Positions 53,501-63,076 of a stretch of 64,000 nucleotides of DNA are shown piece by piece. Under the pieces are notes generated by a model, which saw only the letters and a program-made list of their open reading frames with translations, was not told the DNA's origin and did not search any database. Made by a program: the position numbers and the translations under genes. Position 1 is the stretch's first letter, and every line of letters begins with the position of its first letter. Origin of the DNA: Lachnospiraceae bacterium (GTDB lineage: Bacteria > Bacillota > Clostridia > Lachnospirales > Lachnospiraceae); contig JAGBNY010000032.1 of NCBI GenBank assembly GCA_017634175.1, positions 1 to 64,000 of the forward strand, given 5' to 3'.

Positions 53501-53506
53501 TATAAT
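53501..53506 (+). promoter_or_regulatory. -10 element placing the start at the ATG (leaderless mRNA)
   Basis: TATAAT at 53501-53506 is eight bases before the ATG at 53514, so the predicted transcript starts at the ATG or one base before. The best -35 at 17 bases is TTTAAG (53478-53483), weak. No Shine-Dalgarno precedes the ATG. Confidence 0.6.
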
Positions 53507-53513
53507 ACGCCCT

Positions 53514-53963
53514 ATGAATAAAACAGATTTTTTAAATGAACTAAAGGATGCACTTATAGGCGTTGCGCCCCCACAAGTGGTGAACGATAATCTTATGTAC
53601 TATGAAGAGTACATTGCTTCTGAGCTTCAAAAGGGGCGGGATGAAGAGGAAGTCCTCCAGGGCCTCGGGGATCCCCGTCTTTTAGCCCGTACAATCATTG
53701 ACGCTCTTTCACGGGATAAGTCAGGCAGTGCCCAGCCCTATTATGGCAGCGGCGATTCCAATCAATCAGCCACAGAGGAAAGCAGCAGCCAAAAGGCCTA
53801 TTCAAAGGTCTATAACGGCAACAGTCTCTCCTGTCTTATTACCTTTGTGATATTTTTAATTGTATTCTTCATCATCTCAGCCCTTCTCCTGAAGGTCATT
53901 TGGTTCCTGGCTCCCGTCATCCTGGCTCTCGTTGTCCTAAGATTCCTCTTCAAGCGGCGATGA
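53514..53963 (+). CDS. DUF1700 (HAAS-type) membrane protein
   Basis: 149 residues from MNKTDFLNELKDAL. Residues 1-65 match DUF1700: DNLMYYEEYIASELQKGRDE, then EVLQGLGDPRLLARTIIDAL. A Ser/Gln-rich linker and two closely spaced membrane segments (LITFVIFLIVFFIISALLL, VIWFLAPVILALVVLRFLF) follow. DUF1700 proteins often work with PadR-type regulators, none of which is here. The ATG has no ribosome site; see the promoter entry. The 3' end overlaps the convergent MMPL gene by 27 bases and lies in that gene's tandem repeat. Confidence 0.85.
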   Translation: MNKTDFLNELKDALIGVAPPQVVNDNLMYYEEYIASELQKGRDEEEVLQGLGDPRLLARTIIDALSRDKSGSAQPYYGSGDSNQSATEESSSQKAYSKVYNGNSLSCLITFVIFLIVFFIISALLLKVIWFLAPVILALVVLRFLFKRR

Positions 53964-56609
53964 GGCCTGAGCATCCGCTGCTTCTCCATCCGGTGATACA
54001 GCCTGAGCATCCGCTGCTTCTCCATCCGGTGATGCAGCCTGAGCATCCGCTGTTTCTCCATCCGGCGATGAGGCCTGGGCCTCCGCTGCTTCTCCATCCG
54101 GCGATGAGGCCTGAACATCCGCTGTTTCTCCATTCGGCGATGCAGCCCATGCGTCCCTCATCCCTTCAGGAGACGATGACAGCTTAAAATCCATGATTCC
54201 TTCAAGCCTGCCAGTGAAAGACCCATTGATGTATCCTTCAAAATATCCATTGACCTTTCCGTCCACCTGCATCACAGTCTTTTTCTTATAGAGGACAGTA
54301 TCATCCGCATGATCCAAGGCATGCATCTGCTTAATTTCGAAAGATGTCCTATCTAAGAGAGGGTCAAAGATATAGAGAATCTGCGGGAGTACCGTCATGA
54401 CAAGGATTATTGATATCAAGGTGCCTCTTCCCAGGAAAAAGCCCAACTGCGCAATTACCGCATTTGAGGTAATTAATCCCATGAGGAAACCCGCAGATGT
54501 CATTATTGTACCCGATGTCAGCACTGTCGCAAAAGAGGCATTCAGGCTCTCTATGATCGCCTCTTTCTTGCCGGGCAGCACCTTCCTCAGCTCCACATAT
54601 CTATTCGTTATGACTATCGCATAGTCAATTGTGGCGCCCATCTGTATCGCACTGACCAATAGATAGGTCCAGAAATACACGGGAGTCCCGGTGATTGCAG
54701 GCACGCCAAAATTTATCAAGATGCTGCCCTCAATCGTCAAGAGGAGCAGGAAGGGCAGGAGGGCCGATTGGAAGGTGAAGAAGAGTATCACACCTACGAA
54801 GAAAGCCGTAAGTCCGCTTATAAGGATATTGTCATAGGCGAATGAACTCATCAAATCCTCGTCCGCTGTGGTGTCGCTCACAATGAAAATCCTATCCTTA
54901 TAATAGGACTGCACCATCGCCCTTATCTCATCCACATTCTTGAAGGCCTCATCCCCCTCGACCTCGCCATTCATCTTGAACACGATACGGTGATGATTCT
55001 CCCCCTCCAACTGATTTCTGGCGTCCTGGATACTCTTATAGATATCATCCAAATCTTCGGACTGCTCCTTGCTTAGAGAAAAGGCACCTTTCTCCTTCTG
55101 TTCGTAAACGAAATCAATCATATCTATCAGGAATACCCTGTATTCATCTATCCCATCCACAAAGGCCGCATAAGCTCCCTTATCCTCAGCATAAGCGGAG
55201 TAGAGCAAGGTCGCAAGTCCCGTGTCTAACCCTGCAATATCTGCGAATTCTCTTGGCGTAAGAGAATCGGTCAGCACATACTCATGCGCGTCCCCCACCT
55301 TCACGTCAGCAAGCGCAGTCACGTACTCAACTTTTTCATATTCCTTAAGACGGGACACTATCTCTCCCTCTGTCTGATAGGAAATAGCAGGAACGACGAT
55401 GGCCATCATCGTGCCCGCATCAAAGGTCTCATTGATCCTGTCCCTCGCTATTATAAAGCTAGTCCTATTTATGCTCTTCGGAGTCTTCACATCGAAGGCA
55501 TAAGGACACTTGGATGAAAGATAAATCCCAATGGCCACAACGCACAGGAAAATCGGAGAGAGAATGTACCTGCTGGCAAAAATAAACCTGCCCCATTTAT
55601 CGACCCTTGGCACGAAGCTTCTATGCCGAGTAGCATCAATCTGCCTTGCGAACATCATGATCAGCGCCGGCATAAAGGTAAAAACAGTAAGCATTGAGAT
55701 GCAAATAGCCTTGCAAAGCACCAGCCCGACGTCCCTGCCCATGGTAAAGGTCATGAAAACAAAGGAAAAGAGGCCGCCTATGGTAGTGAGGGAGCTGGAA
55801 GATATTTCTATGATGGCCTTGCTTAAGGACTCAATGCAGGCATCTCTGCTTGAAAGTCCCTTATCCCTCTCTTCCATGAAGCGATGGAAGAAGATGATCG
55901 CATAGTCAATGGCAAGGGCAAGCTGGAGTATCATGTCCACAGAATTGGATATATATGAAATCTCACCGAAGATGTAATTCGTGCCCTTATTCAGGATTCC
56001 CGCCATCCCAAAGACCACCATGAAGATTGGGACCTCCATATAGGTCTTTGATGTAAAGAGGAGAACTGCAATTATAATAAAGATCGCCAGGACAAAGACT
56101 ATGGACACATCGTGGCGGAGCTCCACGCTGTCATCCTTGTCGACCTCCGTATAGACATAGGCATCGTAGTCCTTTAGATAATCCCTCACGCCCTTTATGC
56201 CCTTTTGCGTGATCTCCGCTTCCTTTTCATCATCAAAGACCAGGGTATAGAACGCAGATGAGTCCTTATAATATTGGCTGATGTCCTTATCATAGTAATC
56301 ATCATCATCGGGATCATAGAAATCCACCATATTGACCCCATCCAGATTATCTAAATCCTTTGCTATGGACAATGCCCTGTCATAAGTGATGTTCGTCACG
56401 AGGATTTCCGCCCTGCCATAGGTCTGGAATTCCTCAGTCATGATATCGTTCCCGGCCCTGGTTTCTGTATCGATAGGCAGATACTTTGTGATATCCTCAT
56501 TGACATTGACCCTGTTTATGGACAATAAGCAATAGACAAAGGCCACAAAAAATATCGCTATAAAAGCGTTCCTTCTGTCAACAATGAATTCTGCGATTTT
56601 TTTCATCAT
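53937..56609 (-). CDS. MMPL/RND-family membrane protein
   Basis: 890 residues with about 12 membrane segments in two halves, each with a large extracellular loop. The proton-relay motifs are LALAIDYAIIFFHRFME (near 230-246) and MGATIDYAIVITNRY (near 655-669), with the conserved Asp-Tyr pair. MMPL proteins export lipids, lipoglycans or peptides. A soluble C-terminal tail includes VNGYFEGYINGSFTGRLEG, then six SPDGEAADAQ-like units encoded by 36-base tandem repeats. It is the last gene of an operon with two GLUG proteins, which suggests it exports something they bind. A double ATG marks the start; the ribosome site is weak. Confidence 0.9.
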   Translation of the reverse strand: MMKKIAEFIVDRRNAFIAIFFVAFVYCLLSINRVNVNEDITKYLPIDTETRAGNDIMTEEFQTYGRAEILVTNITYDRALSIAKDLDNLDGVNMVDFYDPDDDDYYDKDISQYYKDSSAFYTLVFDDEKEAEITQKGIKGVRDYLKDYDAYVYTEVDKDDSVELRHDVSIVFVLAIFIIIAVLLFTSKTYMEVPIFMVVFGMAGILNKGTNYIFGEISYISNSVDMILQLALAIDYAIIFFHRFMEERDKGLSSRDACIESLSKAIIEISSSSLTTIGGLFSFVFMTFTMGRDVGLVLCKAICISMLTVFTFMPALIMMFARQIDATRHRSFVPRVDKWGRFIFASRYILSPIFLCVVAIGIYLSSKCPYAFDVKTPKSINRTSFIIARDRINETFDAGTMMAIVVPAISYQTEGEIVSRLKEYEKVEYVTALADVKVGDAHEYVLTDSLTPREFADIAGLDTGLATLLYSAYAEDKGAYAAFVDGIDEYRVFLIDMIDFVYEQKEKGAFSLSKEQSEDLDDIYKSIQDARNQLEGENHHRIVFKMNGEVEGDEAFKNVDEIRAMVQSYYKDRIFIVSDTTADEDLMSSFAYDNILISGLTAFFVGVILFFTFQSALLPFLLLLTIEGSILINFGVPAITGTPVYFWTYLLVSAIQMGATIDYAIVITNRYVELRKVLPGKKEAIIESLNASFATVLTSGTIMTSAGFLMGLITSNAVIAQLGFFLGRGTLISIILVMTVLPQILYIFDPLLDRTSFEIKQMHALDHADDTVLYKKKTVMQVDGKVNGYFEGYINGSFTGRLEGIMDFKLSSSPEGMRDAWAASPNGETADVQASSPDGEAAEAQASSPDGETADAQAASPDGEAADAQAVSPDGEAADAQASSPLEEES
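53959..54138 (-). repeat. 36-base tandem repeat, five units, in the MMPL gene tail
   Basis: Five 36-base units (53959, 53995, 54031, 54067 and 54103), followed by a partial unit to about 54147. Units differ at a few positions only. In the MMPL frame each encodes 12 residues of SPDGE(T/A)ADAQA(A/S) type. The first unit contains the stop codon of the convergent DUF1700 gene. There are no spacers, so it is not a CRISPR array. Confidence 0.92.
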
Positions 56610-56615
56610 GGCAAT

Positions 56616-59600
56616 CTAACGATTCCCTCTCTTGATTAACCTTTTTATGATAACGATAACTGCCAGGACCCCGGCTCCTCCCAAGGCTACTGCCCAAATA
56701 TTGTCACTAAATTTTCCAAGCCGCCATAAAATATAAAACTCATCGGCTGCAGAGTCCAATATAAAGACCAGATACCTTCCATCTTTTGAAGTAGGAACTG
56801 TCTCTATGCCTTCATCCGTACTTATCGCCGCAACGGCTCCTTCTCCAATATCATCCGCCAAAAGCCTAAGCGTATAGGATTTATTCATTTCAGAAGCAGA
56901 GATGCCTGGATACTTAGAATCAATCTCAAATTTATAATAATCCGCATTACTATATCCAGCCGGCAGCTCGACATCAATTTTTTCCTTTTTTTCATAGCTT
57001 AAGGTGCTTCCCCTGTAAAAATTTCCCGATACCAGAAGCACCGGCAGAGCCTCATCGGACGCAATCGTTGAAACCTTAGCTATATATACCGCATTCACGG
57101 TGGTATTTTGTCTGACCGATGATAAGTCCTTATATTCCCAGTAACCTAATTTTTCATCTTCCTCGGGCAGGGGAGGGAATTCAGAGCGGCTCACTGCCTC
57201 CCCGTATTGCACGCCTATTTCCACAACGGGCTGGCCCTGGGCAAAGAAACTGACTCTCATCCTCCTGAATTCCTCCGGGATCCCGTTCATGCTTATGAAG
57301 TCCTCGTATTCCATTGCCGTAGCCTCGCCCTCAAAGGTAAGTCCATTTATTGCTCCGGGACCGTCATTCACGAAATAATTGCTCCGCGCCTCTGCTTCTT
57401 CATCCTCTTCCGAGGTCATCCCTCCCGCAATCGAGCCAATATTATCCTCAATAGCCTTGTCAATATCGGCCATCGCATAATTATCGTAGAGCTTCGTCCC
57501 AATGCCTGCTATCCCGCCCAAATAGGACTTCCCTTCAATGGGACTCATTGAATAGCAATTCCTTACCACATATCCGCTCTTCCCAACGATTCCGCCTGCA
57601 TATCCTCCATCCTCGGCAGCGACCCTTCCATAGTTCTCAGACTGCAATATGGCTACTGAGTCCATTTTTCCGGCTATCCCTCCGGCATAGTCATTCTTGA
57701 CCTCAATGTCCCCATAATTCTTGCAGCCTATCAATGTCGCCTTCTTCGTCCTGTTATATTTGAGGCTGACCTGTCCCGAAGATACGACTTCAAAATCCGA
57801 CTGTAAATCTAAATCCAGGTTTGAAGTCCCAATTATGCCCCCTCCATTTATATCGCTCCTCACCGAACCTAGATTCAAACAATCTGAAATCACTCCCTTC
57901 TCAGCCGCGGAATCAGCATCGTCGCTTATGTCATCGAAAATCTCATCCGTGTCCTTGGCGCTTCGAATCCTGTTAAGCTCATTATCCAGTTCGTCGAAGC
58001 CCCTATTCATTGTATTATTGACCTTTTTGAGCTGGGATGTCATTTTGTCCAGTTCCCCTCTTATAATCGAGTCGGAGTCCTTTAAGCCCTCGCTTAAGAC
58101 ATCCATCCCATCCGCAAAAAGATCTATCTTGGAACTCAGGTCATCGTCTGTGACCCTTATGTCGGATTTATAGCTATCAAATAAGGCCCTCACATAGTCA
58201 TCCAATGAGTTCGCGCTGCCCCTCACGTTCTCCAGGGAAGCCTTGAAATCCTTTAATTCCCCGGAACTATCCTTTGAAAAGGCCAATAACTTATCTATCG
58301 CCCTCAGCGAGTCGTTAGTGACCCTCAGTATCCGCCCTGTATAATTGGACATATCCACGTCTACGCCGCGGCTTGCTGCCCGCTCTGCCGCATCCATTAT
58401 TTCTTCAATGTCGTCAATGTCCTTTCGAAGCGACTTAATCGCCTTATTCGCTTTCTCATCGTTCAAGTCAAGGTTCACCTGATTGATCTTCGACCTCAGA
58501 TCATCGGTATAGCTTCTAAGAGCGCTCTCGGCCGCATCGTCCTTCTGCCTGTAATATCCCTTGTATCCTTCAGTCGTTTCTCTCAATAGATCCGCGGTAG
58601 CCCTCAGCGCATCGATATGCCCCTGTGTCTTGTCGTCCACATTTTTGGCTGAATTATGCAATTCCTCCGTGAGTTCAACCAATCTGTCAACGTCATCCCG
58701 CGCCTCCCTGAAAGCGTCCCGCTTATAGGCATTTTCGACATAGGGCTCCATTTGCCCGGCGATTCCGCCCACATCCTTGCGTCCAAAGATCACACCTTGA
58801 TTTTCAGAGCCGGCCAGGATCCCTCTTTCATAGCCCACTATTCCGCCGGTCTTATAGCCTGTATGAGAGTAGCCTACGGTACCCTCATTTTTGCAAGAAA
58901 AAACTATTCCCGACGAGGCCCCGGCTATCCCCCCGGTGTAATTAATTTTCAAGTCCGTCATATGGGAAACCAGGTCTTCAAAATCATCAATGCTGTCATC
59001 AAAAGCATCCGGATTCAGCCTGCTGATATTTGATTCCTCATCGTCTATCAGTCCCGCCTTTTCAAGTTCCTTGTTCCTCTCATCATCCTGTTCCCAGGCG
59101 TTCTGCTTCTCTGCATTGATGAGGCCATGATTTTCTGAGTCCGCTATTACGCCCTCGTTAAAGCCTGTGATTCCACCAGTCCGCCGTGTCCCATTGATCC
59201 GTCCCCAATTCACGCAATTAGCAATATGACCGCTCTCCAGATTGTGACCGGCAATGCCGCCAACCGCCTCCTTTCCAAGCACAGACCCGTAGAAGGCACA
59301 GGATTCAATGAGTCCCCTGTTCTCCCCCGCTATGCCGCCAATATTCTTCATCCTCCCCCTGGGAGTCACATCTGCAGATACTGTGAGATTCACTATCTGC
59401 CCGGACGAGGCAAGCGAGCGAACAAAGGCGATTTCGGAGCCCTTTCCGTTCATTTTGAAGCCGCTTATCCTATGCCCCTTCCCATCCAGGACTCCCGCGA
59501 ATACGGAAATCGGCTTAAATTCAGCATCCCCAAAGTCAATGTCCTTTTCCAGAATGAAAATCCTGCCCTGAGTATAGTTCTCATCCTTGCTCTTTTCAGA

Positions 59601-59807
59601 TAAGATATTAAGATCCTCTGCTGAACCAATCCTCACTACCGCAGCTCCATTTTCAGAAGCGGATTCAAGCTCTAAAGACCCTTCATAGTCATAAGAATCG
59701 CTTTCCAAGGCCACAGAATCCGCCGACACATCCTCGGCAAAGGCGAAGCTGAGATTCCCCAAAATCAAGGAAAAGCACAGAAGCAGCATGAAAAACGGCC
59801 TATTCAT
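56616..59807 (-). CDS. GLUG-repeat surface protein with coiled-coil core, copy 2
   Basis: About 1063 residues from ATG 59805-59807, which has GAGG eight bases upstream and begins a clean signal peptide (MLLLCFSLILGNLSFAFAED). A TTG 17 codons earlier gives a poor signal and weak ribosome site. Residues about 65-320 hold GLUG repeats (IGGIAGENRGLIESCAF, then VGGIAGHNLESGH and TGGITGFNEGVIADSENHG). A central 250-residue coiled coil (LVELTEELHNSAKNVDD onward) interrupts them; more GLUG units follow, then an InlB-like beta domain (IGVQYGEAVSRSEF). A C-terminal membrane segment (WAVALGGAGVLAVIVIIKRL) ends in a basic tail. It is probably anchored and displayed outside. Close paralogue of the gene just upstream. 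Confidence 0.85.
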   Translation of the reverse strand: MNRPFFMLLLCFSLILGNLSFAFAEDVSADSVALESDSYDYEGSLELESASENGAAVVRIGSAEDLNILSEKSKDENYTQGRIFILEKDIDFGDAEFKPISVFAGVLDGKGHRISGFKMNGKGSEIAFVRSLASSGQIVNLTVSADVTPRGRMKNIGGIAGENRGLIESCAFYGSVLGKEAVGGIAGHNLESGHIANCVNWGRINGTRRTGGITGFNEGVIADSENHGLINAEKQNAWEQDDERNKELEKAGLIDDEESNISRLNPDAFDDSIDDFEDLVSHMTDLKINYTGGIAGASSGIVFSCKNEGTVGYSHTGYKTGGIVGYERGILAGSENQGVIFGRKDVGGIAGQMEPYVENAYKRDAFREARDDVDRLVELTEELHNSAKNVDDKTQGHIDALRATADLLRETTEGYKGYYRQKDDAAESALRSYTDDLRSKINQVNLDLNDEKANKAIKSLRKDIDDIEEIMDAAERAASRGVDVDMSNYTGRILRVTNDSLRAIDKLLAFSKDSSGELKDFKASLENVRGSANSLDDYVRALFDSYKSDIRVTDDDLSSKIDLFADGMDVLSEGLKDSDSIIRGELDKMTSQLKKVNNTMNRGFDELDNELNRIRSAKDTDEIFDDISDDADSAAEKGVISDCLNLGSVRSDINGGGIIGTSNLDLDLQSDFEVVSSGQVSLKYNRTKKATLIGCKNYGDIEVKNDYAGGIAGKMDSVAILQSENYGRVAAEDGGYAGGIVGKSGYVVRNCYSMSPIEGKSYLGGIAGIGTKLYDNYAMADIDKAIEDNIGSIAGGMTSEEDEEAEARSNYFVNDGPGAINGLTFEGEATAMEYEDFISMNGIPEEFRRMRVSFFAQGQPVVEIGVQYGEAVSRSEFPPLPEEDEKLGYWEYKDLSSVRQNTTVNAVYIAKVSTIASDEALPVLLVSGNFYRGSTLSYEKKEKIDVELPAGYSNADYYKFEIDSKYPGISASEMNKSYTLRLLADDIGEGAVAAISTDEGIETVPTSKDGRYLVFILDSAADEFYILWRLGKFSDNIWAVALGGAGVLAVIVIIKRLIKRGNR

Positions 59808-59854
59808 CCCACTCGCCTCGCAGTAAATGCAAGGCAGCAGCTTGGCATTTCCCT

Positions 59855-62800
59855 TCAATTTCTTTTCCGACCTCCCTTCCTGAGCCTTATACCAGCAAGC
59901 ATCAAAACAGCCGCTGCGGCAAATCCCAATGATATCACTAAAATATTCCTGTCGTCTTTCCTATAAAGATAAAAGCCTCCGGGCTTCTCCATGTCAAATA
60001 CCAGATATCTTCCGTCCATCCTGGGTTCCAAGAAAACTAAATCATCTTCCCCAAATGAACCATCAATATCTTGTCCTCTTTTTGGGACAGCGACTAAAAA
60101 ACTGCTGCCAGACTTATCCGGTGCTTTGAGCCTCACCCTATAGTTGGGGTTATAGCTCTCCCAATCGTACTCGGATTCAATCTGAAAATGGTATCCATTG
60201 TCCATTTCATATCCCTTGACAGGAATGTCGATTCCCGAAATATATGAAAGGCTCACCGAGGACGGAGACAGGAATTTCCCCGACACAAGGATCTCAGGCT
60301 CCTCCTCCGATGAAGCAAGAGTATATTTATAGCCGATCCTTTCCAGATTTATGACGGTGCTGTCGCTTATATCAGAAAAATCCCCGCCATCCCACCTGTA
60401 TCGCAAATCCCGGCTTTCCTCTATCTCAGGGTAGTCTTCCTCCTTCAAAGAGTATCCCGGCCTCACCCTCATCTTCTTCAAGACCTCGTTCCCTGAGACA
60501 AAGAGCACATCCACGAAGCCAAACTCCTTCGGCGCATTTGGAAGTGCCATCATTTGATCTCGTGTCAATTCCCTGGCCTCTCTTCCACTCGTCACGCCAT
60601 TGACCGCCCCAAGTCCAGAAGATAGAAAAAAGTTCCCCGAAAAATTCGAGTCGCTCTCTCGCCCTCCCGCAATCGAGCCAGAATTCTCCTTTGCTTCGAT
60701 TCGTACATAGGACAAATTGTCATGGATTTCTTTTCCTGCCCCCGCTATCCCGCCGACATAGGAATCTCCCGCAATGAGTCCCATTGAAGCATTGTCTCTA
60801 AGTACAAAGCCGCTTCTCCCGGCTATGCCTCCCACGTAGCTGCCATTTTCAGAATAGACATTCCCAAAACTATTGGAAGAGATAATTGCGCCATAGACCG
60901 CTCTCCCGACTATTCCGCCTATATAGTCCTGCTCTCCATGGATATCCCCGTCATTCCTACAGGAGAGCAAGCTTGCGCACTTTTCTCTCCTATATTTCAT
61001 GCTTATCTGTCCCATTGAAACGACCTTGAAATCAGAATCTCTGCTGCTCAGGATATCAATAATGCCAGCTATCCCACCTGCATTATATTCAGCATATACG
61101 AGCCCTTTATTGCGGCCTCCATAAAGGACTCCGGGCAAAAGTCCCGTCCCTCCTGCATTTCTTACCTCGTCAGAATCCGAGACATCCTCGAAAAGGTCTA
61201 CGTCCCCTCCCTCCAGGGCATTCCTCTCTCTTATCTTTGAAATATCCGCTACAGCTTCATCAAAGGTACTGTCCATCGAGGCGTTCAATCTCTCCAATGT
61301 TTCTATAAGAATCCCGGTATTGTCCCTCACGACCCCGCTAGCTCCCTTCAAGAGATCCAAGACCTGCCCCACTTCAGTATGGATATTGCCAATCTGCGCA
61401 TCCAAATCGTCGTCCGCTTTCCGCAAGTCCTCTTTATAGCTCTCTTCAGCAGCAGTCAAGTATTCATATAGAGACCCATATAAATCCCTTATATTGCTCA
61501 GTCCGTTGCCGTATTCTTCTCCCTCGTCCTCTATCTCAGAGGATTCCTTTAGGAGAGTGTCTATCTGCGAAAAGATGTCCCTTGCGGCAGCGGAGCCCCT
61601 CCCCAGGTAATTCGTCATATCTATATCCACGCCTTTTCCCGCCGCCTCTTCAAAGGCATCCACGATATTCAAGGTAGTGTCAATGTCGCCCCTTAGTCCC
61701 GACAATGCTTCTGCCACCTTCTTATCAGACTCAAAGTCCAACGAATCCCGCACTCCTCTTATCCTGTCCATCTGAGCCCGGACATCCGCCTCTATTGAGT
61801 CATTCCTGCCTTGAAAGTACTCCTTATATGCCTTGATAGAAGCCCTCAAAAAATCCAAAGCCAACCTGACCTTATGAATCGCGCCCTGCTCAATATCGTC
61901 CTGAACCTTGACTGCCGAATGTAGGGCATCAATATCTTGGGTGAGCTTCGTCAAATTGTCCCTTACCTCGTCCGCTGAATCCCTTTCAAAGGCATTTACT
62001 GCGTAAGGCTCAAAGAGACCAACTATGCCGCCCGCATTTTTTCTTCCGAAAACAGCCCCTTCATTGGTATTCGAAAAATTTATCCCTCTCTCATAGCCGG
62101 TTATCCCGCCGGTTTCAAATCCCACTCTCTTATATCCGACCTGCCCTTTATTCAGGCAATCCCTTATCCGCCCCTCGTTCTCTCCGGCGATTCCGCCGGT
62201 ACCCATCATCCTGGAAGCGTCCTGAGTCCAAAGAGCTTCAATATTCTTCAGGCCCTCATCGCCCTCGGCCTTATTTCTCAAAAATAATTCCGCTATGCCC
62301 TCTTTCTCAGAATTTATGCCTCCATTATTTATCGAGTCCCAAATCTCTCCCTGATTCAGCCCTGCTATTCCGCCAGTCTTTTCTTTCCCAATCACCCGAG
62401 CTTCAGAAGTACAATCAATGATATTTGCAGAGATCAGATTCTTCCCCGCAATCCCGCCTGTATTCAATGCTCCAAAGACAGTACCCGAAAAAGCGCAATT
62501 CTCTATCCTGCCGGCATTTACTCCGGCTATTCCCCCTGCGTTCTCTAAAGAATCATTCATGGAAACGCTGCCGGACAGACTTAAATTGCTCACAGAACCG
62601 CAAGCGCCAATAAAACGTATGAAGCCCAGGTTGCGGCCGTTGCCGCTTATGGACAGCCCCTTGATTTCATGGCCACCTCCGTCCAGTTCTCCCGAAAATA
62701 TAGATATAGGAAGGAATTCCAAGGAAGCGTCAGTCAAATCTATGTCATTTTCCAGAATAAAGCGTTTCCCGAGAGTCGCCCTCTCATCGCTGCTCATTTT

Positions 62801-63031
62801 GGATAAAGAACACAGATCCTGAGCCGTCGATATGAGATAGATTTCCCTTCCATCTCCCTCCAAGACCACCCCCGAAGAAACCGTATCAGAAAGCGTTTCA
62901 GAAATTTCATCCGAAAGCCCATCGGATAGCTCGTCAGCCAGAGCCGTTCTCGCACGAATATCAGATAAAATTAAACAGACGACGAGGATGAAAAAAATCC
63001 ATCCCCGTCCCTTAAAGAATTCTATTAACAT
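59855..63031 (-). CDS. GLUG-repeat surface protein with coiled-coil core, copy 1
   Basis: 1058 residues. A signal peptide (IFFILVVCLILSDIRARTAL) ends near residue 32. GLUG repeats occupy about 125-330 (AGGIAGVNAGRIENCAF, TGGIAGKNLISANIIDC, TGGIAGLNQGEIWDSINNG). The coiled-coil region is about 350-600 (KLTQDIDALHSAVKVQDDI onward). A second GLUG set follows (about 630-790), then an InlB-like domain and a C-terminal membrane segment (LVISLGFAAAAVLMLAGIRL) with a basic tail. It shares the whole plan with copy 2, so the pair arose by tandem duplication. The ribosome site before the ATG is weak. No sortase motif is present. Confidence 0.85.
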   Translation of the reverse strand: MLIEFFKGRGWIFFILVVCLILSDIRARTALADELSDGLSDEISETLSDTVSSGVVLEGDGREIYLISTAQDLCSLSKMSSDERATLGKRFILENDIDLTDASLEFLPISIFSGELDGGGHEIKGLSISGNGRNLGFIRFIGACGSVSNLSLSGSVSMNDSLENAGGIAGVNAGRIENCAFSGTVFGALNTGGIAGKNLISANIIDCTSEARVIGKEKTGGIAGLNQGEIWDSINNGGINSEKEGIAELFLRNKAEGDEGLKNIEALWTQDASRMMGTGGIAGENEGRIRDCLNKGQVGYKRVGFETGGITGYERGINFSNTNEGAVFGRKNAGGIVGLFEPYAVNAFERDSADEVRDNLTKLTQDIDALHSAVKVQDDIEQGAIHKVRLALDFLRASIKAYKEYFQGRNDSIEADVRAQMDRIRGVRDSLDFESDKKVAEALSGLRGDIDTTLNIVDAFEEAAGKGVDIDMTNYLGRGSAAARDIFSQIDTLLKESSEIEDEGEEYGNGLSNIRDLYGSLYEYLTAAEESYKEDLRKADDDLDAQIGNIHTEVGQVLDLLKGASGVVRDNTGILIETLERLNASMDSTFDEAVADISKIRERNALEGGDVDLFEDVSDSDEVRNAGGTGLLPGVLYGGRNKGLVYAEYNAGGIAGIIDILSSRDSDFKVVSMGQISMKYRREKCASLLSCRNDGDIHGEQDYIGGIVGRAVYGAIISSNSFGNVYSENGSYVGGIAGRSGFVLRDNASMGLIAGDSYVGGIAGAGKEIHDNLSYVRIEAKENSGSIAGGRESDSNFSGNFFLSSGLGAVNGVTSGREARELTRDQMMALPNAPKEFGFVDVLFVSGNEVLKKMRVRPGYSLKEEDYPEIEESRDLRYRWDGGDFSDISDSTVINLERIGYKYTLASSEEEPEILVSGKFLSPSSVSLSYISGIDIPVKGYEMDNGYHFQIESEYDWESYNPNYRVRLKAPDKSGSSFLVAVPKRGQDIDGSFGEDDLVFLEPRMDGRYLVFDMEKPGGFYLYRKDDRNILVISLGFAAAAVLMLAGIRLRKGGRKRN

Positions 63032-63076
63032 TTGAATATTGCTGCACCATTTACCGGATAGCTTTTATCCATGAGA

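Noticed and set aside
53959..54138. CRISPR array
   Set aside because: The 36-base units are contiguous with no spacers and are coding in the MMPL frame.
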